Positions 1 to 8,777 of a stretch of DNA of 64,000 nucleotides are shown here, one piece after another. The first letter of the stretch is position 1. Each line of letters begins with the position of its first letter. This DNA is from UBA1764 sp045642565 (GTDB lineage: Bacteria; Bacillota; Clostridia; Peptostreptococcales; Anaerovoracaceae), in the NCBI GenBank assembly GCA_045642565.1, contig JAZUJE010000017.1:1-64000 (forward strand). Direction: 5' to 3'. The notes below the pieces were generated by a model. That model saw only the letters and a program-made list of their open reading frames with translations, was not told the origin of the DNA and made no database searches. The position numbers and the translations under genes are program-made.

Positions 1-1131
1 TATACCTCCGGAACCACCGGCGCACCCAAAGGGGTCATGCTGTCCCGGCACAATCTGGTTTCTTCCATCTACTACGGCATGCAGACCATGACGGTGTTTG
101 ATGTGGGTCTCTCCGTGCTGCCGTACAATCATACCTACGAGGCTACCTGCAGCCTGCTGGTTTCTCAGCACAAAGGGGCAACTCTGTGCATTAACGAAAA
201 CCTGCGGACCGTGGAAAGCAATTTCAAAAAGTATAAACCGGAATACGTGATGCTGGTGCCGCTGTTTGTGGAAACCTTCTATAAAAAGATCTGGAAGACC
301 CTGGAGAAGGCCGGTCAGGCGGACAAGCTGCGCAAGGCCATGAAGCTTTCCAACAATCTGCGGAAAGTGGGTATCGACCTGCGGAAAAAGATGTTTGCCC
401 AGGTGCGGGACGTGTTCGGCGGCAATCTGAAGATGATTGTCTGCGGCGGGGCACCCATTCGGCCGGAACTGGCAGGCTTTTTCGACGCTATCGGCATCGA
501 TTTGATCAACGGCTATGGAATTACCGAATGCTCACCGCTTCTTTCCGCAAATCGTCAATTTTACAACGATTATCGTTCCGTGGGCGTTCCGCTGCCCTGC
601 GTAGAGGTAAAAATCGATGACCCGAATCCGGAAGGCGAGGGCGAAATTGTGGTAAAGGGCGACATCGTCATGATGGGCTACTACAAGAATGAGGAAGCCA
701 CGAAGGAAGTGCTGACAGAGGACGGATGGTTTGCCACCGGAGACTACGGCAAGATGGTGGGCGACCGGCTGTATATTACCGGAAGAAAGAAGAATCTGAT
801 TGTTCTGAAAAACGGCAAGAACGTTTATCCGGAGGAGATCGAAGACTATATCTCCGGCATCGAAGGCGTGGAGGAACTGATCGTATACTCCAATATCGAC
901 GAAAACGGAGACGAGGTAAGCCTTTGTGCCGAGGTTTATCCTGCGGCGGACTTTGCGGCAGGAAAGACGGAGGAAGAGCTGCAGAAGTACTTTAAGACCG
1001 CTTTCAACGAGGCCTGCAAGCCGCTGCCGTCATATAAGAACGTTTCCACCATTGTGATCCGGAAGGAAGAATTCCCCCATACCACTTCCAAAAAGATCAA
1101 GCGTCAGGAAGTTTTAAAGAACAGAAGATAA
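1..1131 (+). CDS. AMP-dependent acyl-CoA synthetase/ligase, 5'-truncated
   Basis: C-terminal 376 residues of an adenylate-forming ligase that activates a carboxylic acid, probably a fatty acid, to acyl-AMP and then acyl-CoA. The reading frame is open from base 1 and begins inside the AMP-binding signature YTSGTTGAPKG, so the ATG at 37 is internal and not the start. Further family motifs are NGYGITECSP, the TGD motif and GRKKNLIVLKNGKNVYPEEI, the hinge and the lysine-bearing C-terminal domain. The substrate cannot be read from this fragment. Codon use is GC-rich, with many GGC, CTG and CGG codons, quite unlike every other gene here. Two hairpins follow it. Class certain, chain-length specificity unknown. 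Confidence 0.93.
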   Translation, partial: YTSGTTGAPKGVMLSRHNLVSSIYYGMQTMTVFDVGLSVLPYNHTYEATCSLLVSQHKGATLCINENLRTVESNFKKYKPEYVMLVPLFVETFYKKIWKTLEKAGQADKLRKAMKLSNNLRKVGIDLRKKMFAQVRDVFGGNLKMIVCGGAPIRPELAGFFDAIGIDLINGYGITECSPLLSANRQFYNDYRSVGVPLPCVEVKIDDPNPEGEGEIVVKGDIVMMGYYKNEEATKEVLTEDGWFATGDYGKMVGDRLYITGRKKNLIVLKNGKNVYPEEIEDYISGIEGVEELIVYSNIDENGDEVSLCAEVYPAADFAAGKTEEELQKYFKTAFNEACKPLPSYKNVSTIVIRKEEFPHTTSKKIKRQEVLKNRR

Positions 1132-1145
1132 AGTGAAACGAAAAA

Positions 1146-1167
1146 GGGACCGGATTATTCCGGTCCC
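1146..1167 (+). terminator. Rho-independent terminator after the acyl-CoA ligase
   Basis: Nine-base perfect stem GGGACCGGA/TCCGGTCCC with a 4-nt loop, an A-run before it and TTT after it, 15 bases past the ligase stop codon. Confidence 0.8.
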
Positions 1168-1200
1168 TTTGATGCGCTGCAGATAAAGCGGAAAAGAAAA

Positions 1201-1223
1201 ATCCCGAAGCATCGCTTCGGGAT
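1201..1223. terminator. Bidirectional terminator between ligase and tRNA-Leu
   Basis: Ten-base perfect stem ATCCCGAAGC/GCTTCGGGAT with a 3-nt loop. T-runs flank it on both strands, so it can stop the tRNA transcript from the right and any read-through from the left. Confidence 0.85.
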
Positions 1224-1230
1224 TTTTTAT

Positions 1231-1315
1231 TGGTGCGGTATAGTGGACTTGAACCACCACGGAGTTATCCATACGGCCCTCAACCGTACGCGTCTGCCAA
1301 TTCCGCCAATACCGC
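1231..1315 (-). tRNA. tRNA-Leu (anticodon GAG)
   Basis: The minus strand folds as a class II tRNA of 85 nt. The acceptor stem is GCGGTAT/ATACCGC with discriminator A and an encoded CCA. The anticodon stem TACGG/CCGTA encloses loop TTGAGGG, giving anticodon GAG. There is a long variable arm and a T-loop TTCAAGT. It reads CUC and CUU leucine codons. Its 3' end faces the GC-rich ligase, the usual polarity for elements integrated at tRNA genes. Confidence 0.96.
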
Positions 1316-1330
1316 AAATCAACAGTAGAT

Positions 1331-1359
1331 ATATTAGCACAATAAGCCTATATTGTAAA
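1331..1359 (-). promoter_or_regulatory. Promoter of tRNA-Leu
   Basis: On the minus strand TTTACA (1354-1359) is followed after 17 bases by TAATAT (1331-1336), 15 bases ahead of the mature tRNA 5' end. This is good sigma-A spacing. Confidence 0.65.
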
Positions 1360-1368
1360 GGGCTTTTC

Positions 1369-2118
1369 CTATAAAAAGTACTTTATAAAAATCAATACTC
1401 CGACAAAAATCGGGTATGACATGTACTGCAAAAACTGTAATGAAACAGAATTTGGGCCTCTGTTATCAGAATATAACCAAATAAATGGCAAAGCTGCCAC
1501 TGAGAACAACTCAGGAGCAATTGGATACTGAATTCCGGCAACTGTAATATATGTTAAAACATTTGATGTAAGGAAAAAGCTTATATATAGCAATACAGCA
1601 GTTTGAGTAATCTTTGTATATGTAACCATTCTTGCCACATAAAATCCAATAATGATAATAATTCCATATCCACCGAAATCAAATTTATATGTATTAGCCA
1701 CCCAATAAGCTGCATATCCTGCCGCAGCAAGGAAAATCATATCAAGAACAATGTTATCAAATTTTTTCCTAAGATATGATGCAAAAAGTATGATGCAAAA
1801 GCCCATAAACAATGTGGTCATTGCAGAAAAATACTTTTGCGGCCAAAATGCTTTAGTCCTATAATATGAATATGCCAGTTGACCAATTATAGTAAATACG
1901 AGGAATCTTCTGAAATAAAGCTTTTTATTTGTAGTATGGACTACACCTTCTGCAAGCAAAAACGCAAAGAAAGTAAAGGATGTCCAGCTAAAGGCTTCAA
2001 GCCAATCATAACCGTATCCTTTTAAGTATCCAATCCCTGCAACTACCATTGATATTATACCAAGTAGCCTAATTGCAAAATTGCTTATTCCGTATTCTTG
2101 TCTTCCTATCTGTATCAT
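1369..2118 (-). CDS. TraX-like polytopic membrane protein
   Basis: A 249-residue, almost wholly hydrophobic protein with about eight membrane segments. The stretch SFTFFAFLLAEGVVHT, a following basic region and the C-terminal SDNRGPN...YPIF pattern resemble the TraX family, named for F-pilin N-acetylation but widespread in Bacillota as an acyltransferase-like membrane protein of unknown substrate. It is the last gene of the operon after the aminotransferase and asnA, and its ATG shares one base with the asnA stop codon (TAATG). The family call comes from memory of the pattern and was not searched; the molecular function is unknown. Confidence 0.6.
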   Translation of the reverse strand: MIQIGRQEYGISNFAIRLLGIISMVVAGIGYLKGYGYDWLEAFSWTSFTFFAFLLAEGVVHTTNKKLYFRRFLVFTIIGQLAYSYYRTKAFWPQKYFSAMTTLFMGFCIILFASYLRKKFDNIVLDMIFLAAAGYAAYWVANTYKFDFGGYGIIIIIGFYVARMVTYTKITQTAVLLYISFFLTSNVLTYITVAGIQYPIAPELFSVAALPFIWLYSDNRGPNSVSLQFLQYMSYPIFVGVLIFIKYFL

Positions 2119-3131
2119 TAGAGAATAAATATACCGTTTTCCTTACAAATTTTTCTTGTTGCTTCGTCCCATACTGCCGATTGAACTTCGCCAATATGTG
2201 CAGCACCTAATAATAACATACAAAGTCTGCTTTGGCCAATACCTCCGCCTATCGTATCAGGCATTTCTCCGGCAAGTAATGATTTATGGAATGGCAACTC
2301 GCGTCTTTCGTTATGACCGGAAATTGTAAGTTGTCTATCCATTGATTCGGCATCAACACGAATTCCCATACTCGAAATCTCGATTGCACTTTCCAAAATC
2401 TCATTCCAGAATAATATATCACAATTGAGTTCCCAGTCATCATAGTCAGGAGCTCTCATGTCATGAGGCTTTCCGCTCTTTAAATTTCCGCCTATCTTAA
2501 GTAAGCATGTCGTAGGATGATCTTTAACATAAGCATTTTCTCTATCTTTTCCATCAAGACTTGGAAACATATCCTCAAGCTCTTGGGATGTAATAAAACT
2601 GACTATTCTGCTTTTTGGCGTAAGTTCTTTTAATTCATGAAAACGCTGACGAAGTTCATCTTCTGTATCACAAATTGCGCCAACAATATCTACAACTGTC
2701 TCTTTAAGAAAATCAATATTGCGTTGATCTCCTCTAATTACTTTTTCCCAATCCCATTGATCTACATATACAGAATGAAGATTGTCAAGAGTTTCCTCTC
2801 TGCGTATAGCATTCATATCTGTATAAAGGCCATGACCTGCATAGAAATTGTAATCTTTTAAAGCTTGTCTTTTCCACTTTGCTAATGATTGAACAACTTC
2901 GCACTCTCTGCCATCTTCTTTTATATCAAAACTAACTTTCTTTTCAATGCCGGACAAATCATCGTTTAAACCTGTTGATGCTTCCAGAAAAAGAGGCGCA
3001 GAAACTCTGCTGATATGAAGTGCATTACTAAGATTTCTTTCAAAAATGGTATGCACCATACCAATTGCTTTTTGCATGTCGTATATAGACAGCCTTGTAT
3101 GATAATTTTTTGGAACAATTACTTTACTCAT
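2118..3131 (-). CDS. asnA: Aspartate-ammonia ligase (asparagine synthetase A)
   Basis: A 337-residue protein of the AsnA family, which makes asparagine from aspartate, ammonia and ATP with AMP and PPi as by-products. It matches from the N-terminal Y-H-T-R-L-S-IYDMQKAI region, through the ASTGLNDDLSGIEKKV segment, to the C-terminal TIGGGIGQSRLCMLLL motif of the class II aminoacyl-tRNA synthetase fold. Length is normal (about 330). It lies one base after the aminotransferase stop, so aspartate formation and its amidation appear co-transcribed and translationally linked. Confidence 0.97.
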   Translation of the reverse strand: MSKVIVPKNYHTRLSIYDMQKAIGMVHTIFERNLSNALHISRVSAPLFLEASTGLNDDLSGIEKKVSFDIKEDGRECEVVQSLAKWKRQALKDYNFYAGHGLYTDMNAIRREETLDNLHSVYVDQWDWEKVIRGDQRNIDFLKETVVDIVGAICDTEDELRQRFHELKELTPKSRIVSFITSQELEDMFPSLDGKDRENAYVKDHPTTCLLKIGGNLKSGKPHDMRAPDYDDWELNCDILFWNEILESAIEISSMGIRVDAESMDRQLTISGHNERRELPFHKSLLAGEMPDTIGGGIGQSRLCMLLLGAAHIGEVQSAVWDEATRKICKENGIFIL

Positions 3132-3132
3132 T

Positions 3133-4407
3133 TTATGCTAATAATTTTTCAACTGTAGCAAGTTTTGCAGCTACTATAAAGATTTTAATTGCTTTGCTTA
3201 ATTCTTCAGGTGAAGGATAAGACGGACAAATTCTTAAATAACTATCATCAGGGTCTTGATGATACGGATGGGTTGCTCCGGCATCTGTAAGTGTAACGCC
3301 TGCTTCCTTGCAAAGCTCATAAATACGCTTTGCGCACCCTTTTCTTGCCATGAATGTTATAAAATATCCGCCATCAGGTTTTACCCAGCTTCCTGCATCT
3401 AAACCGGTAAGGTCTTTTTCAAGAGCATTAAGCACTGCATCGAACTTAGGTCTTAAAACAGATGCATGTTTATCCATCATTGCTTTAATTCCATCGACAT
3501 TTTTAAGGAATTTAACATGCCTAAGCATATTAACTTTATCCCAACTGATACTTTGATATTTTAACATATTTTGTATGTATTTTACATTATCCTCGGATGC
3601 GCCAAAGAAAGAAACTCCGGCGCCAGGGAATGTAATTTTAGATGTTGAACCAAATATATAACATCTATTTGGATTGCCGGCTTTTTTACACTCATCAAGA
3701 ATATTTAAAATTTCAATATTTTTATATACATAATGGTAAGCATATGCATTATCCCAAAATATTCTGAAATCTTTTGCCGCAGTTTTCATTGAAGCAAGCC
3801 TCTTAACTGCCTCATCGCTATAACAACCACCATAAGGATTTGTATATTTTGGAACACACCAGATACCTTTAACAGTTTCATCTTTAACAAGCTCTTCAAT
3901 TTTATCCATATCAGGGCCCCATTCTGTTAAAGTAACAGGTATCATTTTTATACCTAAAAATTCACAAATGCTGAAATGTCTATCATACCCAGGTACAGGA
4001 CAAATAAATTTAATTTCATCATATTTTCCCCAAGCTTTATCTGAGCCTAAAACACCTTTAAGCATTGCTAAGCTCATACATTCATACATTATGCTTAACG
4101 AGGCATTACCCATAACTATAGTTTCTTCAGGTTTAATCCCTAAATAATCAGCAAACAGCTTTCTTGCTTCTGGAATTCCAAGCAAGCACCCATAGCTTCT
4201 TGCATCAGTTCCATCAGAAGAAATGAAATTATCATTTTCATTTAAGATATTAAGCATTGGCATACTAAAAGCTAGCTGGTCAACATTTGGGATGCCGCGA
4301 GCCATAGTAAGTTTTAATCCCATGTCTTGATATTTTTTATATTCAGCTTCTAAAGACTTCTTTTCTATATTTAATTCTTCTTTTGAAAATTCGTTATATG
4401 ATTTCAC
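3133..4407 (-). CDS. PLP-dependent aminotransferase, aspartate aminotransferase-like
   Basis: A 424-residue fold-type I aminotransferase resembling the group annotated as Asp_aminotransf (PF12897). GSTSKITFPGAGVSFFG carries the expected PLP-binding lysine, and WCVPKYTNPYGGCYSDE and the C-terminal DGGYFITF are conserved. The likely reaction is oxaloacetate plus glutamate to aspartate, which would feed the following asnA; the substrate is inferred from family and neighbour. The start is GTG at 4407, chosen because GGAGG lies 6 bases upstream and no in-frame ATG is nearby. First gene of its operon. Confidence 0.88.
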   Translation of the reverse strand: MKSYNEFSKEELNIEKKSLEAEYKKYQDMGLKLTMARGIPNVDQLAFSMPMLNILNENDNFISSDGTDARSYGCLLGIPEARKLFADYLGIKPEETIVMGNASLSIMYECMSLAMLKGVLGSDKAWGKYDEIKFICPVPGYDRHFSICEFLGIKMIPVTLTEWGPDMDKIEELVKDETVKGIWCVPKYTNPYGGCYSDEAVKRLASMKTAAKDFRIFWDNAYAYHYVYKNIEILNILDECKKAGNPNRCYIFGSTSKITFPGAGVSFFGASEDNVKYIQNMLKYQSISWDKVNMLRHVKFLKNVDGIKAMMDKHASVLRPKFDAVLNALEKDLTGLDAGSWVKPDGGYFITFMARKGCAKRIYELCKEAGVTLTDAGATHPYHQDPDDSYLRICPSYPSPEELSKAIKIFIVAAKLATVEKLLA

Positions 4408-4473
4408 AGTACGCCTCCATACTAATAACCATAATATTTTACAACTTTTTTAATATATTCTCAAGAAAATTAA

Positions 4474-4497
4474 AGGCCTCGCAGCATTGCGAGGCCT
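4474..4497 (-). terminator. Terminator of the hydrogenase operon
   Basis: Ten-base perfect stem AGGCCTCGCA/TGCGAGGCCT with a 4-nt loop. On the minus strand it is followed by TTTAATTTTC. It sits 28 bases past the hydA stop codon. Confidence 0.85.
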
Positions 4498-4524
4498 AAA
4501 ACTTGAATTATTTCGGCAAAATAG

Positions 4525-6300
4525 CTATTTCTTAGTGATTCTGAATGGTTCTCTTGCCTTATAGCTTGTATGAAGCAATTCATGAGCGAGATGTGAATTT
4601 GGTTCGCTAAGGAATTTATCATAAAGCTCTTTTACCTGAGGGTTATTATGCGATTGACGAATTGTATTTCTTTCATCTTCGCTATATAACGCTGCTGCTC
4701 TTTTTTCACGATATGTATCCAAAATGTTAATATCTTCATTTGGTAAGAATGAATGACGAACATAAGGCATACCGCCGCCATTAATACAGCCACCAGGGCA
4801 ACACATAACTTCTATGAAGTGATACTTACTCTTTCCTTCTCTGATATCATCAAGTAAAACTTTAGCATTCTTCATTCCACTTGTAACAGCAACATTTACA
4901 TCCATTCCACCGATGTGGAGAGTTGCTTCTTTAATATCTTTAAATCCTCTTACTTCGTGGAACTCGATTGGTCCATATTCTTTACCTTCGAGTACGAAAT
5001 AAGCTGTACGAAGAGCGGCTTCCATTACACCACCAGTTACTCCAAAGATGACTCCGGCACCGGTATATGTACCCATAATATCCTGATCATAATCTTCATC
5101 AGGAAGTTTAGTAAAGAGCATTCCGGTACGTTTAATCATGTCACCTAATTCGCGAACTGTAAGTACAGCATCAACATCCTTAATACCATCTTTTTGAAGT
5201 TGATCTCTATCCTTTTCAAACTTTTTAGCTGTGCAAGGCATAATAGATACAACAAAGATATCTTTTGGATCAAGATTATTAACCTGTGCATAATAGCTCT
5301 TTAAAATAGCTCCTTGCATTTCGTGAGGAGATTTACATGATGAAACATGATCGAGTAAATCGCCATAGTATGTTTCTGCATAGTTAATCCATCCCGGAGA
5401 ACATGATGTAATCATCGGAAGTTTTCCACCATTCTTGATTCGTCCAAGAAGTTCTGTAGCCTCTTCCATGATTGTAAGGTCTGCCGCGAAATCTGTATCA
5501 TAAACTTTTTCGAAACCGAGTCTTCGAAGAGCTGCAACCATCTTTCCTGTTACAGGAGTTCCGATAGGCATTCCAAATTCTTCACCAAGACCAGCTCTAA
5601 CTGCCGGAGCAGTCTGAACAATGACATGTTTACCCTCTTCAAATGCTTTATCAATAAGTGGTAAATCGCTCTTTTCAACGAGAGCTCCTGTTGGACAAAC
5701 AGATACACATTGTCCGCACATTAAGCATGGAGATTCTGTAAGTGGAATATTACCTGCAGGGCCAACAACAACATTAAAGCCTCTGTTTTCAAATCCTAAA
5801 ACTCCATTACCATGAGCTGCTTTGCAGCGTGCAATACAACGTCCGCAAAGAATACACTTAGATGTATCTCTTACAATTGATGGTGAGATATTATCAAAGG
5901 TTGTTGGAGTTTTAGCTCCAAGGAACATATTCTCTCTTGCCCCTACCTTTTTAGCAACATCAAGAAGTTCACATTTGCCATTCTTATGACACTGCTGGCA
6001 ATTTTGTGAGTGATTTGAAAGTAAAAGTTCTACTGATGTTCTTCTTGCTTTTATTGCCTTTGGAGAAGAAATAGTAATCTCCATTCCTTCATTTACAGGA
6101 TATACACAAGAAGCAACTAATCCTCTTGCACCTTTTACTTCAACAAGGCAAACACGACAAGAACCCTGATTGCATTCACCATGATTGAATGTACAAAGAG
6201 ATGGGATTTCGTATCCGCAAGCTCTTGCAGCTTCAAGAACAGTAAGGCTTGAATCTACGGAATAGTTCTGGCCTTCGATTTTAATATTTACGTTGCTCAT
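4525..6300 (-). CDS. hydA: [FeFe]-hydrogenase catalytic subunit HydA (HndD-like)
   Basis: A 591-residue H-cluster subunit that reduces protons or oxidises H2. The N-terminus has a plant-type [2Fe-2S] site (C36-x11-C48-x2-C51-x13-C65), then a His/Cys [4Fe-4S] motif (HSQNCQQCHKNGKC) and two ferredoxin [4Fe-4S] sites near residues 145-210. The H-cluster motifs TSCSPGW, MPCTAKKFE and EVMCCPGGCINGGG follow, then a small-subunit tail. With HydB and HydC it should form the NAD- and ferredoxin-linked, probably electron-bifurcating complex; bifurcation is inferred from subunit make-up. The SD is GGAGG. Last gene of hydCBA. Confidence 0.96.
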   Translation of the reverse strand: MSNVNIKIEGQNYSVDSSLTVLEAARACGYEIPSLCTFNHGECNQGSCRVCLVEVKGARGLVASCVYPVNEGMEITISSPKAIKARRTSVELLLSNHSQNCQQCHKNGKCELLDVAKKVGARENMFLGAKTPTTFDNISPSIVRDTSKCILCGRCIARCKAAHGNGVLGFENRGFNVVVGPAGNIPLTESPCLMCGQCVSVCPTGALVEKSDLPLIDKAFEEGKHVIVQTAPAVRAGLGEEFGMPIGTPVTGKMVAALRRLGFEKVYDTDFAADLTIMEEATELLGRIKNGGKLPMITSCSPGWINYAETYYGDLLDHVSSCKSPHEMQGAILKSYYAQVNNLDPKDIFVVSIMPCTAKKFEKDRDQLQKDGIKDVDAVLTVRELGDMIKRTGMLFTKLPDEDYDQDIMGTYTGAGVIFGVTGGVMEAALRTAYFVLEGKEYGPIEFHEVRGFKDIKEATLHIGGMDVNVAVTSGMKNAKVLLDDIREGKSKYHFIEVMCCPGGCINGGGMPYVRHSFLPNEDINILDTYREKRAAALYSEDERNTIRQSHNNPQVKELYDKFLSEPNSHLAHELLHTSYKAREPFRITKK

Positions 6301-6312
6301 TTCTATTCCTCC

Positions 6313-8178
6313 TTACTTCTTTTCTACTGCGCCAAACTGACATGTTGAATAGCACATACCACATTTAATACAACGTGATGTATCAATTGTGAATACTGTT
6401 TTTCCAGGAATTCCGGAAATTGCTTCAACCGGACATGCTCTGGAACAAAGCGAACACTTTTTACATTTATCAGGATTAATCTGATATTGAATAAGATCTT
6501 TGCAAACACCTGCAGGGCATTTCTTATCATTAATGTGAGCAAGGTATTCATCCTTAAACTGTTTTAATGTTGAATTGATAGGATTTGCTGCAGTTTGTCC
6601 AAGAGCACAAAGTGAATTATTTTTGCAAGCCTCGGAAATCAATGCAAGTTCATCTAAATCTTTCATTGTTCCTATGCCGCTGGTAATTCTTTCGAGAATT
6701 TCCATCATTCTCTTTGTACCTATACGGCATGGCGAGCACTTTCCGCAAGACTCATCACAAATGAATCCCATATAGAATTTTGCTACGTCTACCATGCAGT
6801 TGTCTTCATCCATAACAATTGCACCGCCGGAACCCATCATTGAGCCCTGTGCAACCATGTTATCAAAATCAATTGGAGTATCAAGTTGAGCCTCTGTTAA
6901 GCATCCACCTGATGGGCCACCGGTTTGAATAGCTTTGAATTTCTTTCCGTCTTTAATTCCTCCGCCAATATCATAGATAAGTTCACGAAGTGTAACACCC
7001 ATAGGAATTTCAACAAGACCTACGTTGTTTACCTTACCACCAAGACAGAATACTTTAGTACCTTTTGACTTTTCAGTACCATAGCAAACAAACTTATCAA
7101 GACCTTCACGAAGAATATATGGTACAGTTGCCAATGTTTCTACATTGTTAACAATGGAAGGCTTATCCCAAAGGCCCTTTATTGCAGGGAAAGGTGGACG
7201 TGGTCTTGGCATACCGCGAAGTCCCATAATTGAGTTAAGCAGTGCAGTTTCTTCTCCGCAAACAAATGCACCAGCACCAAGTCTAACATGTGCATGGAAT
7301 GAGAATCCTGTACCAAGAATGTTATCTCCTAAAAGTCCAAGTTCTTCGCATTTCTTAATTGTTTCTTGGATTCTCTTTACAGCTACAGGATATTCTGCTC
7401 TGATATAGAAGTATCCTTCGCTCGCACCAATTGCATAACCTGCAATTGCCATACCTTCAATAACTGAAAGTGGATTATCTTCGAGCACGCTACGATCCAT
7501 GAATGCACCTGGGTCACCCTCATCACCATTGCATACAACATATTTTTCTTTACTATCTTGCTGATATGCAAATTTCCATTTCTGGCCTGTTGGGAATCCA
7601 CCGCCACCGCGGCCACGAAGTCCGGAATCAAGTATCATTTGAATTACATCTTCTCTTGACATAGAAAGTGCATTCATTAAGCCTTGGTATCCGCCACATC
7701 CGAGAGCTTCTTCAATCTTTGTTGGGTCAATAATTCCGCAGCCATGAAGAGCAATTCTCTTCTGCTTAATATAGAATGGAATTTCGTTCATTTTTTCAAT
7801 CTTTTTGCCGGATTTAGGGTCTTCATAAATAAGACGCTCTACGCATTTTCCGTCAATTAAGTCAGATTGAACAATTTCAGCAATATCAGAGACCTTTACA
7901 AGTCTATAAAGTCTATCTTCAGGGAAAATTCTTACAAAAGGCCCTTCGGAACACATTCCAAAGCAACCAACAACTCTAATCTCAACTTTATCTTCAAGTT
8001 TCTTTTCTGCAATAAGTTTTTCAAATTCACCCTTAATATCCATTGTGCCTGCAGCACGGCAACCTGTACCGCCGCAAAGCATAACATATCTTTTGGATGT
8101 CGATGCATCAAATTTAGAGTTAAGATCCTTGGTAAATTGAGTAATAGCCGAACGGAGTTCTTCACATGATTTATACAT
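6313..8178 (-). CDS. hydB: NADH-binding hydrogenase subunit HydB (NuoF/HndC-like)
   Basis: A 621-residue flavoprotein that passes electrons between NAD(H), ferredoxin and HydA. The N-terminal ~110 residues form a thioredoxin-like [2Fe-2S] domain (CGGTGCRAAG and GCFGMCSEGP). The NuoF core has the NADH/FMN glycine-rich motif GRGGGGFPTG, and the SLBB and [4Fe-4S] region includes CGKCSPCRIGTKRM. The C-terminus adds two ferredoxin clusters (CKKCSLCSRACP, CIKCGMCYSTCQ). This is the HydB/HndC layout. The ATG shares one base with the hydC stop, with an AGGAGG inside the end of hydC. Confidence 0.95.
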   Translation of the reverse strand: MYKSCEELRSAITQFTKDLNSKFDASTSKRYVMLCGGTGCRAAGTMDIKGEFEKLIAEKKLEDKVEIRVVGCFGMCSEGPFVRIFPEDRLYRLVKVSDIAEIVQSDLIDGKCVERLIYEDPKSGKKIEKMNEIPFYIKQKRIALHGCGIIDPTKIEEALGCGGYQGLMNALSMSREDVIQMILDSGLRGRGGGGFPTGQKWKFAYQQDSKEKYVVCNGDEGDPGAFMDRSVLEDNPLSVIEGMAIAGYAIGASEGYFYIRAEYPVAVKRIQETIKKCEELGLLGDNILGTGFSFHAHVRLGAGAFVCGEETALLNSIMGLRGMPRPRPPFPAIKGLWDKPSIVNNVETLATVPYILREGLDKFVCYGTEKSKGTKVFCLGGKVNNVGLVEIPMGVTLRELIYDIGGGIKDGKKFKAIQTGGPSGGCLTEAQLDTPIDFDNMVAQGSMMGSGGAIVMDEDNCMVDVAKFYMGFICDESCGKCSPCRIGTKRMMEILERITSGIGTMKDLDELALISEACKNNSLCALGQTAANPINSTLKQFKDEYLAHINDKKCPAGVCKDLIQYQINPDKCKKCSLCSRACPVEAISGIPGKTVFTIDTSRCIKCGMCYSTCQFGAVEKK

Positions 8179-8666
8179 TATGCATTAGCCTCCTTTTGTC
8201 TGTACTCTGCGATAATTTCCGGAACATCTTTTACATCTACGCGTGCATACACCTGTCCGTTTATGCTTACAGCTGGAGCTGCGGCACACGCACCAATACA
8301 TCTAAGTGCATCAATTGTAAAGAGTCCATCTTCAGTTGTTTCGCCTGGTTTAATGCCAAGAATCTCACAAAATTGATCAATAATTTTTTGAGACCCCTTA
8401 ACATAACAAGCTGTGCCTAAGCAACATCCAATTACATACTTTCCCTTTGGAGTTAAAGAGAAGAATGAATAGAATGTTACAACACCATAGATTTCAGCAA
8501 CGGAGATTCCTGTCTTTGCAGAAACAATCTCCTGAACCTCAATTGGAACATAACCATATTCCTTTTGGATGTCGCTAAGAATCATAATGAGCGGTGTTTT
8601 TTCGCCTACGTATCTGTCGCAAATTGCTTCAATTTGCTTAACAGATGCATCATTAAGTTTAGCCAT
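8178..8666 (-). CDS. hydC: [2Fe-2S] hydrogenase subunit HydC (NuoE/HndA-like)
   Basis: A 162-residue thioredoxin-like ferredoxin subunit. The four cluster cysteines appear as CCLGTAC and, about 35 residues later, CIGACAAAP. The N-terminal helical part (YGYVPIEVQEIVSAKTGI) is typical of NuoE. It completes the HydABC trimer; a separate HndB-type gene is absent, as its domain is already at the N-terminus of HydB. First gene of the operon, with AGGAGG 5 bases before the ATG. Confidence 0.94.
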   Translation of the reverse strand: MAKLNDASVKQIEAICDRYVGEKTPLIMILSDIQKEYGYVPIEVQEIVSAKTGISVAEIYGVVTFYSFFSLTPKGKYVIGCCLGTACYVKGSQKIIDQFCEILGIKPGETTEDGLFTIDALRCIGACAAAPAVSINGQVYARVDVKDVPEIIAEYRQKEANA

Positions 8667-8707
8667 CGTATCCTCCTAAAATAGCATTACTATAATTTCA
8701 ACATATA

Positions 8708-8742
8708 AAAATATAAGGTGAAATTCTTTCACCTTATATTTT
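8708..8742 (-). terminator. Terminator of the TRAP transporter operon
   Basis: Long stem AATATAAGGTGAAA/TTTCACCTTATATT with a 3-nt loop and T-rich flanks, located 36 bases past the stop of the TRAP permease and before the hydC promoter region. Confidence 0.8.
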
Positions 8743-8777
8743 ATCATACTTTGTTGAAAAATTGTCAATATACCTAA

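Noticed and set aside
37..1131. Full-length gene starting at ATG 37
   Set aside because: The frame is open from base 1 and the upstream residues are the AMP-binding motif, so the true start is outside the window.
1114..1317. 67-residue minus-strand frame
   Set aside because: It lies over the tRNA-Leu gene and its terminators; the tRNA fold is complete.
7867..8169. 100-residue plus-strand frame opposite hydB
   Set aside because: Antisense shadow of hydB with no motif, no Shine-Dalgarno sequence and atypical residues.
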